64,000 nucleotides of DNA from positions 3,447,501 to 3,511,500 of the forward strand of contig NZ_CP133190.1 of assembly GCF_030913705.1 (NCBI RefSeq), read 5' to 3'. A program made the translations under genes and the position numbers. This document shows, piece after piece, positions 8,413 through 18,199 of the stretch; the stretch's first letter is position 1, and each line of letters opens with the position of its first letter. The stretch is from Anaerocolumna sp. MB42-C2 (GTDB lineage: Bacteria > Bacillota > Clostridia > Lachnospirales > Lachnospiraceae). Below the pieces are notes generated by a model. It was not told where the DNA came from, did no database searches, and worked only from the letters and a program-made list of their open reading frames with translations.

Positions 8413-10920
8413 TCATTCTTTTTTCGTTATCCGGATCAGGCGAATTTCAAAAGGTTCTAGTACAGCCTTGTAATCCAGTGCCTGGTTTGTAACGGAACAA
8501 ATCGTTTTTTTCAATAATGGATGGGATAATTGCTTTAAGGTTTCAACTTCTTCTGTTTCCAAGGGGACAGCACCCATTTCCAACCATTTATCATAGCAGC
8601 TTCCATAGTTGCGATTTACGATTTCTTCCGTTAAGGTATATTCACCATCTCCCAGACCGGATAATGTAAAGATAAGTTCTTTTTTTGAATCATCCGGGAA
8701 AACTTCATAACGGCTGGTATAGGAAAAATTAAAATTTAAACCTTTACTGTAAAGATCAGAAAAATGACAGTAATTATATAAAATAATGCTAAAATCATCT
8801 ATATTTTTAGTTTTCGTAATAAAATAACCCTCACCCTGCTCTATCAAACTTTCTTTTAATTTAGATAAAAAAAGGTAGGAATAGTAAGCAGGTTTTTTAA
8901 TGCCGTTTTTCGTAAAATGACCCACACCGCCATGAAACAGGTCAGCAGGAAAAGACAATTCTTCCATCCAGTCGGATAGGCACCAGTGACAGAAACTGTC
9001 TGCTTTAGTATAGTTTTTAAGGATATTTCTTATAAAATAGGCAGATGCATAGCAGGTATCATTAAGTAATTCCCGGTGTGAAGGGCTAAGGTTCCACTCG
9101 GTTATATAAAGTGGTTTATTACTCCGGCCAGGCAGATTATTATTCAGCATATCCAGGTATGTTCCGAAAGCATCGGGATCGTTGCTTAAGGACAGGCTAC
9201 AATTTGACATATATTCCATAAACTTATCATTATCAAATTCTTTTAGTTTATTCCTAGGTGAACCGGACGTAGGATAAAAATGAAATAAATAGATATCCGG
9301 TATACAATTGTTATCTTCCATATATTTTAATGCATATTGCATAGTATCAGTCGACAAATTGCTGTTTACATAGGATGTATTTGCAAATTGTAATTGAGGA
9401 TTCACCTTTTTAACTGCATTTCTGGTTATTTCATATAACTGAAGTGATATTTCCCTGCTTTTAAAATCAAAAGGAAAATTAGACAAGGTTTCATTCCAGA
9501 ACGTAAAAATCCACCCGGAGATTTCCGAAAAGCCGTATCTTTTAAGAATGTGTTTGGTAAACTGGGTTACAAGGTATTCCCATTTGGTGTAATCTTTTGG
9601 TTCGCTCATAATAAAAGGGATGGCAAAAAATTCTTTTTCCGGTGTTTCAGCCAGGGCTTTTGGCATAAAAGAGTATTGAATCAGGGGAGATAAATGAATG
9701 CTTAAAAGAAAATCCAGTATTTCATCAATCATATTAAAATTTAATACCGGACAACCTGCAGAATCTTCCCGATAAACCATTAGAGCATCATCGAAAATAC
9801 CATGAAATTTAATATAACGAAATCCAATTTCTTTTTGCTGTGTTATCAGCATATCCTGTATATTCCTATATAGAATTTCTTTAGCACGTCCGACAGAACA
9901 AAAAGTCAGAGCAGGATTGGTAAAAGGTGTGGTTGCCCTGGTATTAATGCTGCCGAGATTTACTTTATGACGCTCATTTTCCATTTTGTTTTTAAAGTTA
10001 TTCTTATTTAGATAGGCGGAAAGTTTACCAAAAAAATCATATTTGTCCAGGTTTAAATAACTGCTGTTTTGAGCAGAATCCAAATGATCTAATGGAATGG
10101 AATCATACTTTTTCTCTTTCCTGAATTGGCTGGGAAGTTCATTATATTGCTTACGGAAAAAGGATGCATAGGAACGGGGGCTTGAAAAACCACAAAGCTC
10201 CGCTATTTTTTCTATGGAATAATCCGTATTTAGTAAATAGTCAAGAGAATGTTCAATTCTTATCTTGGTTAAATAATTTGTAATAGAGATATTCATATTT
10301 TTTTCAAAAAAATGAGATAAATAGGATGGAGACAGATATTCTAACTCCGCTAATTCATGTAAGGTAATTTCTCTGTTATAATTTTTTTCTATATACTCAA
10401 TAAGCTTTCCCAGGCGTTCCATTTGTTTCTGGGTGCGGACTACAGCAGGCTGTTCCGCTTTATAATGTATCAACAGCTCATATATTAGCCGGCAGGCATA
10501 AGAATAACTTAGCAATTGATTGTATGATACCGTACTGGTATTCAGTTCAATCAGCTTCGCAATGATTTCCCGTATATAATCAAAATGTTTATTATTTATC
10601 TGTAAAGAAGAGTTACAATGAAAAAATACATTTTCCGTATTAAGCCAGTCCATATGGAACATGGACAGACGTACCTGCAAAGCGATCAACACACAATCTT
10701 TACTGTAAGTCTCATGTACCTGATTGGAATTAATCAGGATCAGATCATTTTCTTTCAAGGTAAACCGTTCAGTTTCTATCCATACATCCAAATCGCCTGA
10801 TAAAACCAGAAGAAGTTCTATACTTCTATGCCAGTGCTTTGATACACTTCCGATGCGTTGACAAAATAATTTTATGGGAAGATTTTTGCTGTATTCTATT
10901 ATCTCATGATTACTGTTCAT
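8413..10920 (-). CDS. AraC-type regulator fused to a GH39-like glycosidase domain
   Basis: Protein of 835 residues. Residues 1-150 resemble an AraC-type cupin sensor (KHWHRSIELLLVLSGD, LINSNQVHE). Residues 168-268 form a double helix-turn-helix AraC DNA-binding domain (ITLHELAELEYLSPSYLSHFF, YSIEKIAELCGFSSPRSYASFF). Residues 320-835 resemble a GH39 beta-xylosidase-type barrel with a WNE acid/base candidate (Glu477) and a nucleophile candidate in ITEW (Glu608). There is no signal peptide, so it acts in the cytosol. It is divergent from the pgmB-GH3 pair and probably controls it. The barrel could hydrolyse an intracellular oligosaccharide or serve only as a ligand sensor. Confidence 0.85.
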   Translation of the reverse strand: MNSNHEIIEYSKNLPIKLFCQRIGSVSKHWHRSIELLLVLSGDLDVWIETERFTLKENDLILINSNQVHETYSKDCVLIALQVRLSMFHMDWLNTENVFFHCNSSLQINNKHFDYIREIIAKLIELNTSTVSYNQLLSYSYACRLIYELLIHYKAEQPAVVRTQKQMERLGKLIEYIEKNYNREITLHELAELEYLSPSYLSHFFEKNMNISITNYLTKIRIEHSLDYLLNTDYSIEKIAELCGFSSPRSYASFFRKQYNELPSQFRKEKKYDSIPLDHLDSAQNSSYLNLDKYDFFGKLSAYLNKNNFKNKMENERHKVNLGSINTRATTPFTNPALTFCSVGRAKEILYRNIQDMLITQQKEIGFRYIKFHGIFDDALMVYREDSAGCPVLNFNMIDEILDFLLSIHLSPLIQYSFMPKALAETPEKEFFAIPFIMSEPKDYTKWEYLVTQFTKHILKRYGFSEISGWIFTFWNETLSNFPFDFKSREISLQLYEITRNAVKKVNPQLQFANTSYVNSNLSTDTMQYALKYMEDNNCIPDIYLFHFYPTSGSPRNKLKEFDNDKFMEYMSNCSLSLSNDPDAFGTYLDMLNNNLPGRSNKPLYITEWNLSPSHRELLNDTCYASAYFIRNILKNYTKADSFCHWCLSDWMEELSFPADLFHGGVGHFTKNGIKKPAYYSYLFLSKLKESLIEQGEGYFITKTKNIDDFSIILYNYCHFSDLYSKGLNFNFSYTSRYEVFPDDSKKELIFTLSGLGDGEYTLTEEIVNRNYGSCYDKWLEMGAVPLETEEVETLKQLSHPLLKKTICSVTNQALDYKAVLEPFEIRLIRITKKE

Positions 10921-11241
10921 ATCTCACCTCTGGTGTAATTGCCGAATCGTTCTTATAGCTAAATATAGCATACGAAAATATGGTTTACAAGAACAACTGC
11001 AAGTTTTTGCGTTTAATACAAGCTAAAAAATATCAGAGAAAGGGAAAAAAGCAAAAACCTGTATAAAAGCCCTAATGTTTCAGCATTGTTTAGAAAAAGC
11101 TTATACGATATGATTATATTAACAGGATATATTAATGGGTTTTTGTGTTTTGTATTTATGTACTAATCTAATAGTGTAAGGAAGTAGGTTGGCAGGGTGT
11201 TTTGTAAACGATATAAGCATAGAAGAGAGGTGAATTAGGTA
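10921..11241. other. Divergent intergenic region between AraC-GH39 and pgmB
   Basis: The 321 bases hold the two divergent promoters and presumably the AraC operators. GAGGTGAG precedes the AraC gene and GAGAGGTGAA precedes pgmB. No operator or promoter is clear enough to mark. Confidence 0.5.
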
Positions 11242-11931
11242 TTGGATAAAATAAAGGGTTTACTATTTGATTTGGACGGAGTTATTGTGGACACAGCTAA
11301 ATATCATTATTTAGCATGGAAAGAATTAGCGGAAAAACTTAAGATACCTTTTACGGAAAAAGACAATGAAAGATTAAAAGGGGTAAGCCGTAAACAGTCT
11401 TTTAATATCATCCTGGAAATTGGAGGAATTGATCTAACCGATGAGGAAAAAGAAAAATATTGCACTATAAAAAATAATATTTACCTTAAGTATATCAATG
11501 AATTAAAACGGGAGGAAATATTAACTGGGGTAAATGAATTTTTAGAGGATGCCAAAAATAAGGGATATAAAATCGCGTTAGGCTCAGCCAGTAAAAATGC
11601 CGGTGTAATTTTATCAAGATTAATGCTAAATAATACTTTTGATGCTGTTATTGACGGCACCATGGTAAATACAGCCAAACCCGATCCGGAAGTATTTTTA
11701 TTAGGTGCAAAAGAACTGGGGTTAAATAAGGAGTGCTGTATCGTCTTTGAAGATGCCAAAGCAGGTATCGAAGCCGCGCATAATGGGGGAATGAAAGCTA
11801 TAGGAATCGGACAAAAGGAAAACCTCCCCAATGCAGATATTTGTATTCCGGGACTTTTTAATATTACAATTGATGATTTAATAAGCAGGTTGAAGGATTT
11901 AAATAAAGGAGATTGCTATGATAGATTATAA
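11242..11931 (+). CDS. pgmB: Beta-phosphoglucomutase (HAD family)
   Basis: HAD-superfamily enzyme of 229 residues that converts beta-glucose-1-P (or a related beta-hexose-1-P) to the 6-phosphate. Motif I is FDLDGVIVDTAKYHYLAW, with the nucleophile/acid Asp pair; a Ser/Thr motif (GSASKN) and KPDPEVFL..FEDAKAGIEAA follow. The start is TTG, chosen because GAGAGGTGAA lies about 8 bases upstream and the HAD motif begins at residue 8. It overlaps the GH3 gene by 14 bases, so the two are translationally coupled. Confidence 0.9.
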   Translation: MDKIKGLLFDLDGVIVDTAKYHYLAWKELAEKLKIPFTEKDNERLKGVSRKQSFNIILEIGGIDLTDEEKEKYCTIKNNIYLKYINELKREEILTGVNEFLEDAKNKGYKIALGSASKNAGVILSRLMLNNTFDAVIDGTMVNTAKPDPEVFLLGAKELGLNKECCIVFEDAKAGIEAAHNGGMKAIGIGQKENLPNADICIPGLFNITIDDLISRLKDLNKGDCYDRL

Positions 11932-13636
11932 ATTATTAGAAAAGAAACCGTTTTATCTTTCTTGCGAGGATATAGACTGGGTTAAAAGCACCTTGGAGGG
12001 AATGACCACGGAAGAAAAAATAGGCCAGTTATTTTGCCTGATTGCTTATAGCAGTGAAGAAGATGTGTTAAAGGCATATGTAACAAAATATAAAATCGGT
12101 GGCTGTATGGGAAGGCCTATGCCACTGGAGGAGATATGCAAAACTATTACCTGTATGCAGGAAAATACCAAGATTCCATTATTAATATCAGCTAACTTTG
12201 AAGCAGGAGGAGATGGATTAATCAATGAAGGAACCAATATTGGTCCGAATATGCAGACGGCTGCAGCAGGAACCTCGGAATTTGCAGGAAAGATGGGATA
12301 TGTATGTGGGAGAGAGGGAACTGCAGTAGGTGCAAATTGGGCATTCGCTCCTGTTATCGATATTGATAAAAATTTCCGGAATCCGATTATGGCAACAAGA
12401 TTATTCAGTTCTGATGATAACCTGGTAAAAGATTGCGGTGTAGCTTATACAAAAGCCTGCCAGGAACAGGGTATGGCGGTATCCATCAAACACTTTCCCG
12501 GAGATGGGGTGGATGAAAGAGATCAGCATCTGGTTACCAGTATTAATTCCCTTTCCTGTGAGGAATGGGATGATACATACGGTGAAGTTTATAAAGCCTG
12601 TATTAAGGCAGGTGCTATGACGGTTATGGTAGGGCATATCATGCAGCCGGCTTATAGCAGGAAATTAAAACCGGGTATCAAAGACGAAGATATTATGCCC
12701 GCCACCTTAGCACCGGAATTAATCAATGGATTATTAAGAGACAAATTAGGGTTTAACGGAATGATAGTAACTGATGCAACTACCATGGCAGGTATGTGTA
12801 TTCCAATGAGCAGGAAAAAAGCAGTACCTTATACCATTGCAGCAGGATGTGATATGTTCCTGTTTACAAAGAATTTGGAAGAAGATTATGAATTTATGCG
12901 AGCCGGAGTAGAAGATGGGACAATAACCGCAGAACGACTTAATGAAGCAGTTCTTAGAATACTTGGGTTAAAGGCAGCTCTTAAACTTCATAAGAAACAG
13001 ACAGAGGGTACCTTGATACCGGATATAGAGAAAGCCAGAGAAATTGTTGGATGTAAGGAACATAAAGATATGGAACTGGATTGCTCCGATAAAACGATAA
13101 CCTTGGTTAAAAATAAACAGGGTCTGATTCCGCTGAAAGTAGAGGTTTATAAGAGAGTACTTCTTTATCCTATTATTTCCGGCGAAAATGCCCTTGGTTA
13201 TGCAGGTGGTGAAGATGTAACCGAAACGATGAAGGAAGCTCTTGAACAAGAAGGGTTTCTTGTTGATGTATTCGAAGCTCCCAAAGGATTAGAGGGAAGA
13301 TCTTCAAAATATCAGGATATGCTGGATAAATATGACCTTCTTCTATACGTGGGTAATATGATTACAAAAAGCAACCAGACGGTAGTACGTATCGAATGGG
13401 CACAACCTATGGGTGCAAATTGTCCGAATTACCAGGCAGACATCCCAACTATATTTATATCCTTTGCAAATCCATATCATTTAATTGATGCACCCAGAAT
13501 TCGAACCTATATTAATGCATATAAGTTTAAAAAGTCCAATGTGGATGCAGTAATGGATAAGCTGCTTGGAAGAAGTGAATTTAAAGGAATAGATCCGGTT
13601 GATTCATTCTGCGGAATGTGGGATACCAGATTATAA
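11918..13636 (+). CDS. GH3-family glycosidase or phosphorylase, NagZ-like
   Basis: GH3 enzyme of 572 residues without a signal peptide. The (beta/alpha)8 domain has KHFPGDG (191-197), an Asp202/His204 pair like the acid/base dyad of NagZ-type GH3 proteins, and the nucleophile Asp286 in IVTDATTMAGM. A second alpha/beta domain follows from about 370. NagZ-type members use His instead of Glu as acid/base, and some are phosphorylases. Coupling to beta-phosphoglucomutase fits phosphorolysis of a beta-glycoside, but plain hydrolysis is possible. Substrate unknown. Confidence 0.82.
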   Translation: MIDYKLLEKKPFYLSCEDIDWVKSTLEGMTTEEKIGQLFCLIAYSSEEDVLKAYVTKYKIGGCMGRPMPLEEICKTITCMQENTKIPLLISANFEAGGDGLINEGTNIGPNMQTAAAGTSEFAGKMGYVCGREGTAVGANWAFAPVIDIDKNFRNPIMATRLFSSDDNLVKDCGVAYTKACQEQGMAVSIKHFPGDGVDERDQHLVTSINSLSCEEWDDTYGEVYKACIKAGAMTVMVGHIMQPAYSRKLKPGIKDEDIMPATLAPELINGLLRDKLGFNGMIVTDATTMAGMCIPMSRKKAVPYTIAAGCDMFLFTKNLEEDYEFMRAGVEDGTITAERLNEAVLRILGLKAALKLHKKQTEGTLIPDIEKAREIVGCKEHKDMELDCSDKTITLVKNKQGLIPLKVEVYKRVLLYPIISGENALGYAGGEDVTETMKEALEQEGFLVDVFEAPKGLEGRSSKYQDMLDKYDLLLYVGNMITKSNQTVVRIEWAQPMGANCPNYQADIPTIFISFANPYHLIDAPRIRTYINAYKFKKSNVDAVMDKLLGRSEFKGIDPVDSFCGMWDTRL

Positions 13637-13702
13637 AGGAGAAAATACAAAATTAGGTGTAACAAAAGTAAATGGGAGGCTAAATATTATAACTCCTTCT
13701 AA

Positions 13703-13840
13703 TCAAATGTTATTTTTTTTTATAAATATTTTTATTATTTTTTTAAAAACATATGAAAATTTAAAAAATGATCCAATATAACACGCTAATCTAAAATAAA
13801 TTAAGCCTAAAATAAAACTTATTAAACATAATAATGCCAT
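13703..13840 (-). CDS. Possible small hydrophobic protein (45 aa)
   Basis: Starts MALLCLISFILGLIYF and ends in a lysine-rich tail (KKIIKIFIKKNNI); one membrane segment is predicted by eye. AAAAGGGAGC lies 7-8 bases before this ATG, which is why it is preferred over upstream starts that lack a ribosome site. Function unknown; type I toxin-like peptides have this general shape, but no antisense partner was identified. The surrounding interval 13637-14057 is otherwise AT-rich and empty. Confidence 0.35.
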   Translation of the reverse strand: MALLCLISFILGLIYFRLACYIGSFFKFSYVFKKIIKIFIKKNNI

Positions 13841-14057
13841 AAATTTGCTCCCTTTTAATAATTTTACCAAATTGGATTTATTAGAAATACTATTCATGCA
13901 GCTTATATTATACACTAATTTTATATAGTAAAAAAATATATATCATGTTTTTTATTTATTGGTGTGATTCCTTATTATCACATAGTAACATTTGTCGTTT
14001 TTTGACATATTATGTACTGAGGGCAAGCCTCAAAAAAATAAGAAGGGATGAATCATC

Positions 14058-14275
14058 ATGCCAACCGTAACAGTTAACATTTCGGACACTACTTTTGTTT
14101 CTTCTACTTTTCCAATACAAATTATTCAATTAATCCTATTATTTATGCAGGAACGGATGTAATATTTGGTAATACGATTAGTTGTAGACTTTTAGTACGG
14201 AGCTATAATAGGGGTGAAATTATAAAAAACCTTGCCATATCTAAACTGACTTATATTACGGTATTAGCAGCTTAA
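14058..14275 (+). pseudogene. Frameshifted remnant, possibly of a DNRLRE-type surface protein
   Basis: A good start (GAAGGGATGAATC then ATG) opens a frame reading MPTVTVNISDTTFVSSTFP. Near 14118 the sensible reading moves to another frame (NYSINPIIYAGTDVIFGNTISCRLLV...), ending at TAA 14273. The joined sequence resembles the beginning of DNRLRE-domain proteins, but the rest is missing. The family match is from memory and tentative. Confidence 0.35.
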
Positions 14276-14294
14276 AAGGTATGGTAAGGTTTTT
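14225..14294. terminator. Long-stem terminator, usable in both directions
   Basis: AAAAAACCTTGCCATA (14224-14239) is complementary with one mismatch to TATGGTAAGGTTTTT (14280-14294). T-runs lie on both strands, so it can end the remnant gene and the leftward ABC operon. The loop is about 40 bases. Confidence 0.55.
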
Positions 14295-14298
14295 ATTT

Positions 14299-16074
14299 TT
14301 ATATATTTTTAAATTGTGCCATATACAGGTTATAATACATACCTTTCTTGGCTAGTAATTCCTTTGCATTTCCCTGTTCTTTAATTCCGCCTTCATCAAT
14401 AACAAAAATACGGTCTGCTTTCTGTATCGTTGATAAACGATGTGCGATAACAAAGGAAGTTCTTCCTTTTAATAAATTTTCTATTCCCTGCTGAACTAAA
14501 AGTTCGGTATGGGTATCAATACTTGAGGTAGCTTCATCTAGAATGAGAATCTTCGGCATGGATACCATGGTTCTGGCAAAAGCCAGAAGCTGTCTTTGAC
14601 CCACGGATAAACCGGCGCCTCTCTCTTTTAATTCCGTATCATAACCTTTTTCTGATTTCATGATAAATTCATGGGCATTTACCGCTTTTGCAGCGGTTAT
14701 GATTTCTTCGTCCGTTGCATCCAGCTTGCCGTAACGAATATTATCCTTTATGGTACCGGAGAAAAGGAAGTTATCCTGTGTCATAATACCCATTTGTTTT
14801 CGAAGGCTTTCTATGGAAACATCATTAACATTATAATTGTCGATATAGATATTCCCTTCCTGTATATCATAGAAACGGCTGATTAAATTAACTATCGTAG
14901 TTTTACCAGCGCCGGTAGGACCTACCAGTGCAATGGTTTCTCCGGCTTTCACCTGGAAGCTTACATCTTTTAGAACCTGGGTATCTTTGTCATAAGCAAA
15001 AGACACATGTTCAAATCGTATATTTCCTTTGATATCCGGTAACTCTTTCACATCTTCTCGGTCTGTTATCTCAGGTTTTGTATCCATAATCTCAAAGATT
15101 CTTTCCGCACCGGAGATATTTGTCACCATCTGGTTGTAGAAATTACTTAAATTCATAATCGGGCGCCAGAACATGGAGATATAAGTACCAAAGGCAATCA
15201 GAGTACCAACCTGAACATGATTGCTGCCGGTTAATTTAACTCCGGCATAATAAAGTGATACCATACCAAGTCCCCAGCAGAAATCTATGACCGGACCAAA
15301 GGCATCATTTAATACTACAGCTTTTATAAATGCTCCCCTGTGTTCCATAAGCAGTTCATCAAAAGCAGCAGCAGTTTCTACTTCTGCCGTAAAGCTTTGT
15401 ACCACACGCATACCTGACAGGTCTTCATGGATAAAGGCGTTCAGATTGGAATTTTTCTTACGGTAAAGCTGCCATCTTACATGTGAATAAATCTGTATGA
15501 GCCACATACCGATTAACATAACAGGTAAACTAATCATGGCAGCGAAAGCCAGCTTATAGTCTTTAATTACCATAATAGCCACAACAGCAAGGATGGTTAT
15601 AAAGTCAGGAATTAAAGTGGTAACACTATTAGATAAAACATCTTTTAATGAATTGACATCGCCGATAATTCTGGCAAGAATCTTACCGGTGGGCCGGCTG
15701 TCAAAAAAGCTGAAACTCAACTTCTGTATATGGGTATAAAGTTCCTGCCTGACAGTAAGTAGCACTTTGTTTGATATTTTTGCCATTATATACATTCTTA
15801 ATTTAACCAAGAAAATAAAAATAAGATTTAATATGATTGCAAAGATACCCAGTTTTACCAACCCGTTTATATCATGGTTTGCAATATTAACATCGATGGC
15901 ATATTCCACGATCAGAGGGTTAATCAAACTGATTGAGACCGTACAGGCCATTATAATAAGTACGAAGATGATTTCTTTTTTATAAGTTAATAAATACTTA
16001 AAAAGTCGAAGCAGTGTATTTAATTTACCGGTGTTGACGGATTTCTCATCATCCCGGATTGCATTAACGGACAT
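14299..16074 (-). CDS. ABC exporter half-transporter, subunit B
   Basis: Type I ABC exporter of 591 residues: about six transmembrane helices (35-325), then a nucleotide-binding domain with Walker A GPTGAGKTT, Walker B ILILDEATSSID with the catalytic Glu, and H-loop VIAHRLS. The signature is LSVGQ rather than LSGGQ. Its partner has LSGGQ but Asp in place of the catalytic Glu, so the pair forms one working and one degenerate ATP site, as in heterodimeric exporters of the BmrCD/TM287-288 type. AAAGGGAGGG precedes the ATG. Likely exports a drug, peptide or lipid; substrate unknown. Confidence 0.9.
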   Translation of the reverse strand: MSVNAIRDDEKSVNTGKLNTLLRLFKYLLTYKKEIIFVLIIMACTVSISLINPLIVEYAIDVNIANHDINGLVKLGIFAIILNLIFIFLVKLRMYIMAKISNKVLLTVRQELYTHIQKLSFSFFDSRPTGKILARIIGDVNSLKDVLSNSVTTLIPDFITILAVVAIMVIKDYKLAFAAMISLPVMLIGMWLIQIYSHVRWQLYRKKNSNLNAFIHEDLSGMRVVQSFTAEVETAAAFDELLMEHRGAFIKAVVLNDAFGPVIDFCWGLGMVSLYYAGVKLTGSNHVQVGTLIAFGTYISMFWRPIMNLSNFYNQMVTNISGAERIFEIMDTKPEITDREDVKELPDIKGNIRFEHVSFAYDKDTQVLKDVSFQVKAGETIALVGPTGAGKTTIVNLISRFYDIQEGNIYIDNYNVNDVSIESLRKQMGIMTQDNFLFSGTIKDNIRYGKLDATDEEIITAAKAVNAHEFIMKSEKGYDTELKERGAGLSVGQRQLLAFARTMVSMPKILILDEATSSIDTHTELLVQQGIENLLKGRTSFVIAHRLSTIQKADRIFVIDEGGIKEQGNAKELLAKKGMYYNLYMAQFKNI

Positions 16075-16206
16075 ATATTTCCCTCCCTTTTGTTAAAGGT
16101 ATTTTTTTATAGCCAGGGGTCTTTTATAGTTGGAGGCCCCTGTATTTATTCGTACGCAAACGTACTTTGATTATTTGTTAGTTAATTTATAATTCACTAG
16201 AAGTAA

Positions 16207-17943
16207 TTAAACGGCGATTGTATTGGTCTTTAAATAATCACCGTATTGAGCCATGTATGTTTTATAATAAAGACCTCTTGCCTGTAATAACTCTTCATGA
16301 GTTCCCCGTTCCGCAATTGTACCATCCTCCAGAATAATAATCTCATCTGCATTACGTACCGCAGAAATACGATGGGCGATTACTATTTTAGTGGTATTAT
16401 CAAGCTCATTTAAGGCTTTTTGAATTAAATGTTCGGTTTCCATATCAAGGGCCGAAGTAGAATCGTCTAATACCAGGATAGGAGTTTGTTTTGCCAAAGA
16501 CCTGGCGATACTGATTCTTTGTTTCTGACCGCCGGATAATCCGACACCACGTTCACCTATAATAGTATCATACTGATTATCCATACGTTCAATAAAGTCC
16601 TTAGCCTGAGCATTGGTCACTGCATGTAAGATTTCTTCTTCAGTGATTAAATCCCGTTTGCCCAATTTAATATTTTCCGTAACCGTATCGGAAAATAAGA
16701 ATACATCCTGCATAACTAAGGAAATATTACTTCGGATTTCTTTGATAGAAAGATCCTTTATATTTATTCCGTCCAGGCGAATTTCTCCTTCATTAACATC
16801 ATAGAATCGTTGCAGCAGATTAATGATGGAAGTTTTGCCTGCACCGGTGGCACCCATAATACCTATGGTTTTACCGCTTTCTAATTTAAAATTAATGTCG
16901 GACAGAATCGTCTTATCTCCTTGAGTAAATGAAACGTGATCAAATTCTATGGTACCTTTCATATCTCCTAACTGGGTTACGGAAGCTTTCTCTTTTACCA
17001 CAGGAGTTTCTTTTAATATTTTTTGTATTTTTTTATTGGAGGCAAATGCGGAAGCTAAATCGTTGCTTAACCAACCTAACATCTCCATGGGCCATACAAT
17101 ATTGTTGGAATATTCCGTAAAGGCACCCAGGGTTCCAAGGGTAATTTCTCCCTTGATTACCATAGCTCCGCCGAATATGATAACTAATACGGGAAGTAAC
17201 TTAGTGATAAACTGAAAGTACGGATTATATCTGACAAATACTTTGGATTGTTTCATATTTAAATCATAATACCGCTTGTTATGTGATAAGAATTTATTTA
17301 TCTCAAATTTTTCCCTTGCAAATGCTTTCACTGTTCTTACACCGGCCAGGTTTTCCTGGGCTACTGTATTAAGTTCTGCATTTTCTTCACTAATTTGTTC
17401 GTATACATTACCCAGATTTTTTTCCATAAAGATAGCGATGCAGGCAACGATAGGCATGGCAATCAAAGGAATTATAGTTAATTTCGGACTTAAATTTATC
17501 ATACAGTATAATACAATGGAAGTATGAATCACTACTTCAATGATTAACATACCTACAAAACCTAAAGCACTCCATATTTTATCCACATCATCCTTTACAC
17601 GGGACATTAATTCACCAGTATTGGTCTTATCAAAAAACTGAATGGACAAGGTCTGTATGTGGAGGAATAGATTTCTTCTTATATCCGCGGCAATTTTTGA
17701 ACTTACCAGGTCAAATATTAATTCTTTAAAGTATCCGAAGATGCATCTGCCGATACCTACGATAAGGATTCCCAGTAATAATTTTGTTAAGAGGCTCTGG
17801 TTTCCTCCTACAATAACGTCGTCAATAATTCTTTTGGTTATCTGCGGTGCCAGCATATCCAGAGCGATGCTGATTACCATACAGATTAGTGCAAATACAT
17901 AGGCATACCAGTATCTGCGCATATATTTTGTTAATTTATTCAT
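16207..17943 (-). CDS. ABC exporter half-transporter, subunit A
   Basis: Type I ABC exporter of 578 residues starting at MNKLTKYMRRYWY, where GGGAGGAG lies directly upstream; a 13-codon longer frame has no such site. Six transmembrane helices precede the nucleotide-binding domain, with Walker A GATGAGKTS, signature LSGGQKQRISIARSL and H-loop IAHRIS. Walker B is LVLDDSTSALD, with Asp where the catalytic Glu normally sits. First structural gene of the leftward operon, downstream of a leader ORF and terminator (18106-18286), which suggests attenuation control. Confidence 0.9.
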   Translation of the reverse strand: MNKLTKYMRRYWYAYVFALICMVISIALDMLAPQITKRIIDDVIVGGNQSLLTKLLLGILIVGIGRCIFGYFKELIFDLVSSKIAADIRRNLFLHIQTLSIQFFDKTNTGELMSRVKDDVDKIWSALGFVGMLIIEVVIHTSIVLYCMINLSPKLTIIPLIAMPIVACIAIFMEKNLGNVYEQISEENAELNTVAQENLAGVRTVKAFAREKFEINKFLSHNKRYYDLNMKQSKVFVRYNPYFQFITKLLPVLVIIFGGAMVIKGEITLGTLGAFTEYSNNIVWPMEMLGWLSNDLASAFASNKKIQKILKETPVVKEKASVTQLGDMKGTIEFDHVSFTQGDKTILSDINFKLESGKTIGIMGATGAGKTSIINLLQRFYDVNEGEIRLDGINIKDLSIKEIRSNISLVMQDVFLFSDTVTENIKLGKRDLITEEEILHAVTNAQAKDFIERMDNQYDTIIGERGVGLSGGQKQRISIARSLAKQTPILVLDDSTSALDMETEHLIQKALNELDNTTKIVIAHRISAVRNADEIIILEDGTIAERGTHEELLQARGLYYKTYMAQYGDYLKTNTIAV

Positions 17944-18105
17944 AAATCTCCTCCCACGCTTATATAGATCAGGTGATTGCAAAACAACATTATGCTATAC
18001 TCAAACATTTAGATAGTCTCGCAATTTACCAATAAAACAAAGTAAAACATAAGCTTTCCCTCAGTAATAAATTTTACCTGCTTTTATTCTACCCGGGTTA
18101 AGGGC

Positions 18106-18134
18106 AAAAAAAAGCCGTGGTAAGTTACCACGGC
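18106..18134 (-). terminator. Intrinsic terminator (attenuator) before the ABC operon
   Basis: On the minus strand, GCCGTGGTA-ACT-TACCACGGC forms a 9-bp perfect stem followed by eight U. It lies between the 28-codon leader ORF and the exporter genes, both transcribed leftward, so read-through is needed to express the exporter. Confidence 0.85.
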
Positions 18135-18199
18135 AATAAAAGTTGTTTTCAGATAAATGAAATCCATATGTAGAAAAATTCATCTAAGTATGGTTCAAG

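Noticed and set aside
13599..13781. Rightward frame of 60 codons after the GH3 gene
   Set aside because: Starts inside the GH3 gene in another frame and ends in low-complexity A/T sequence without a ribosome site.
13990..14015. TTGTCGTTTTTTGACA hairpin as another copy of the dispersed repeat
   Set aside because: Only the short hairpin part is similar and neither end sequence is present.
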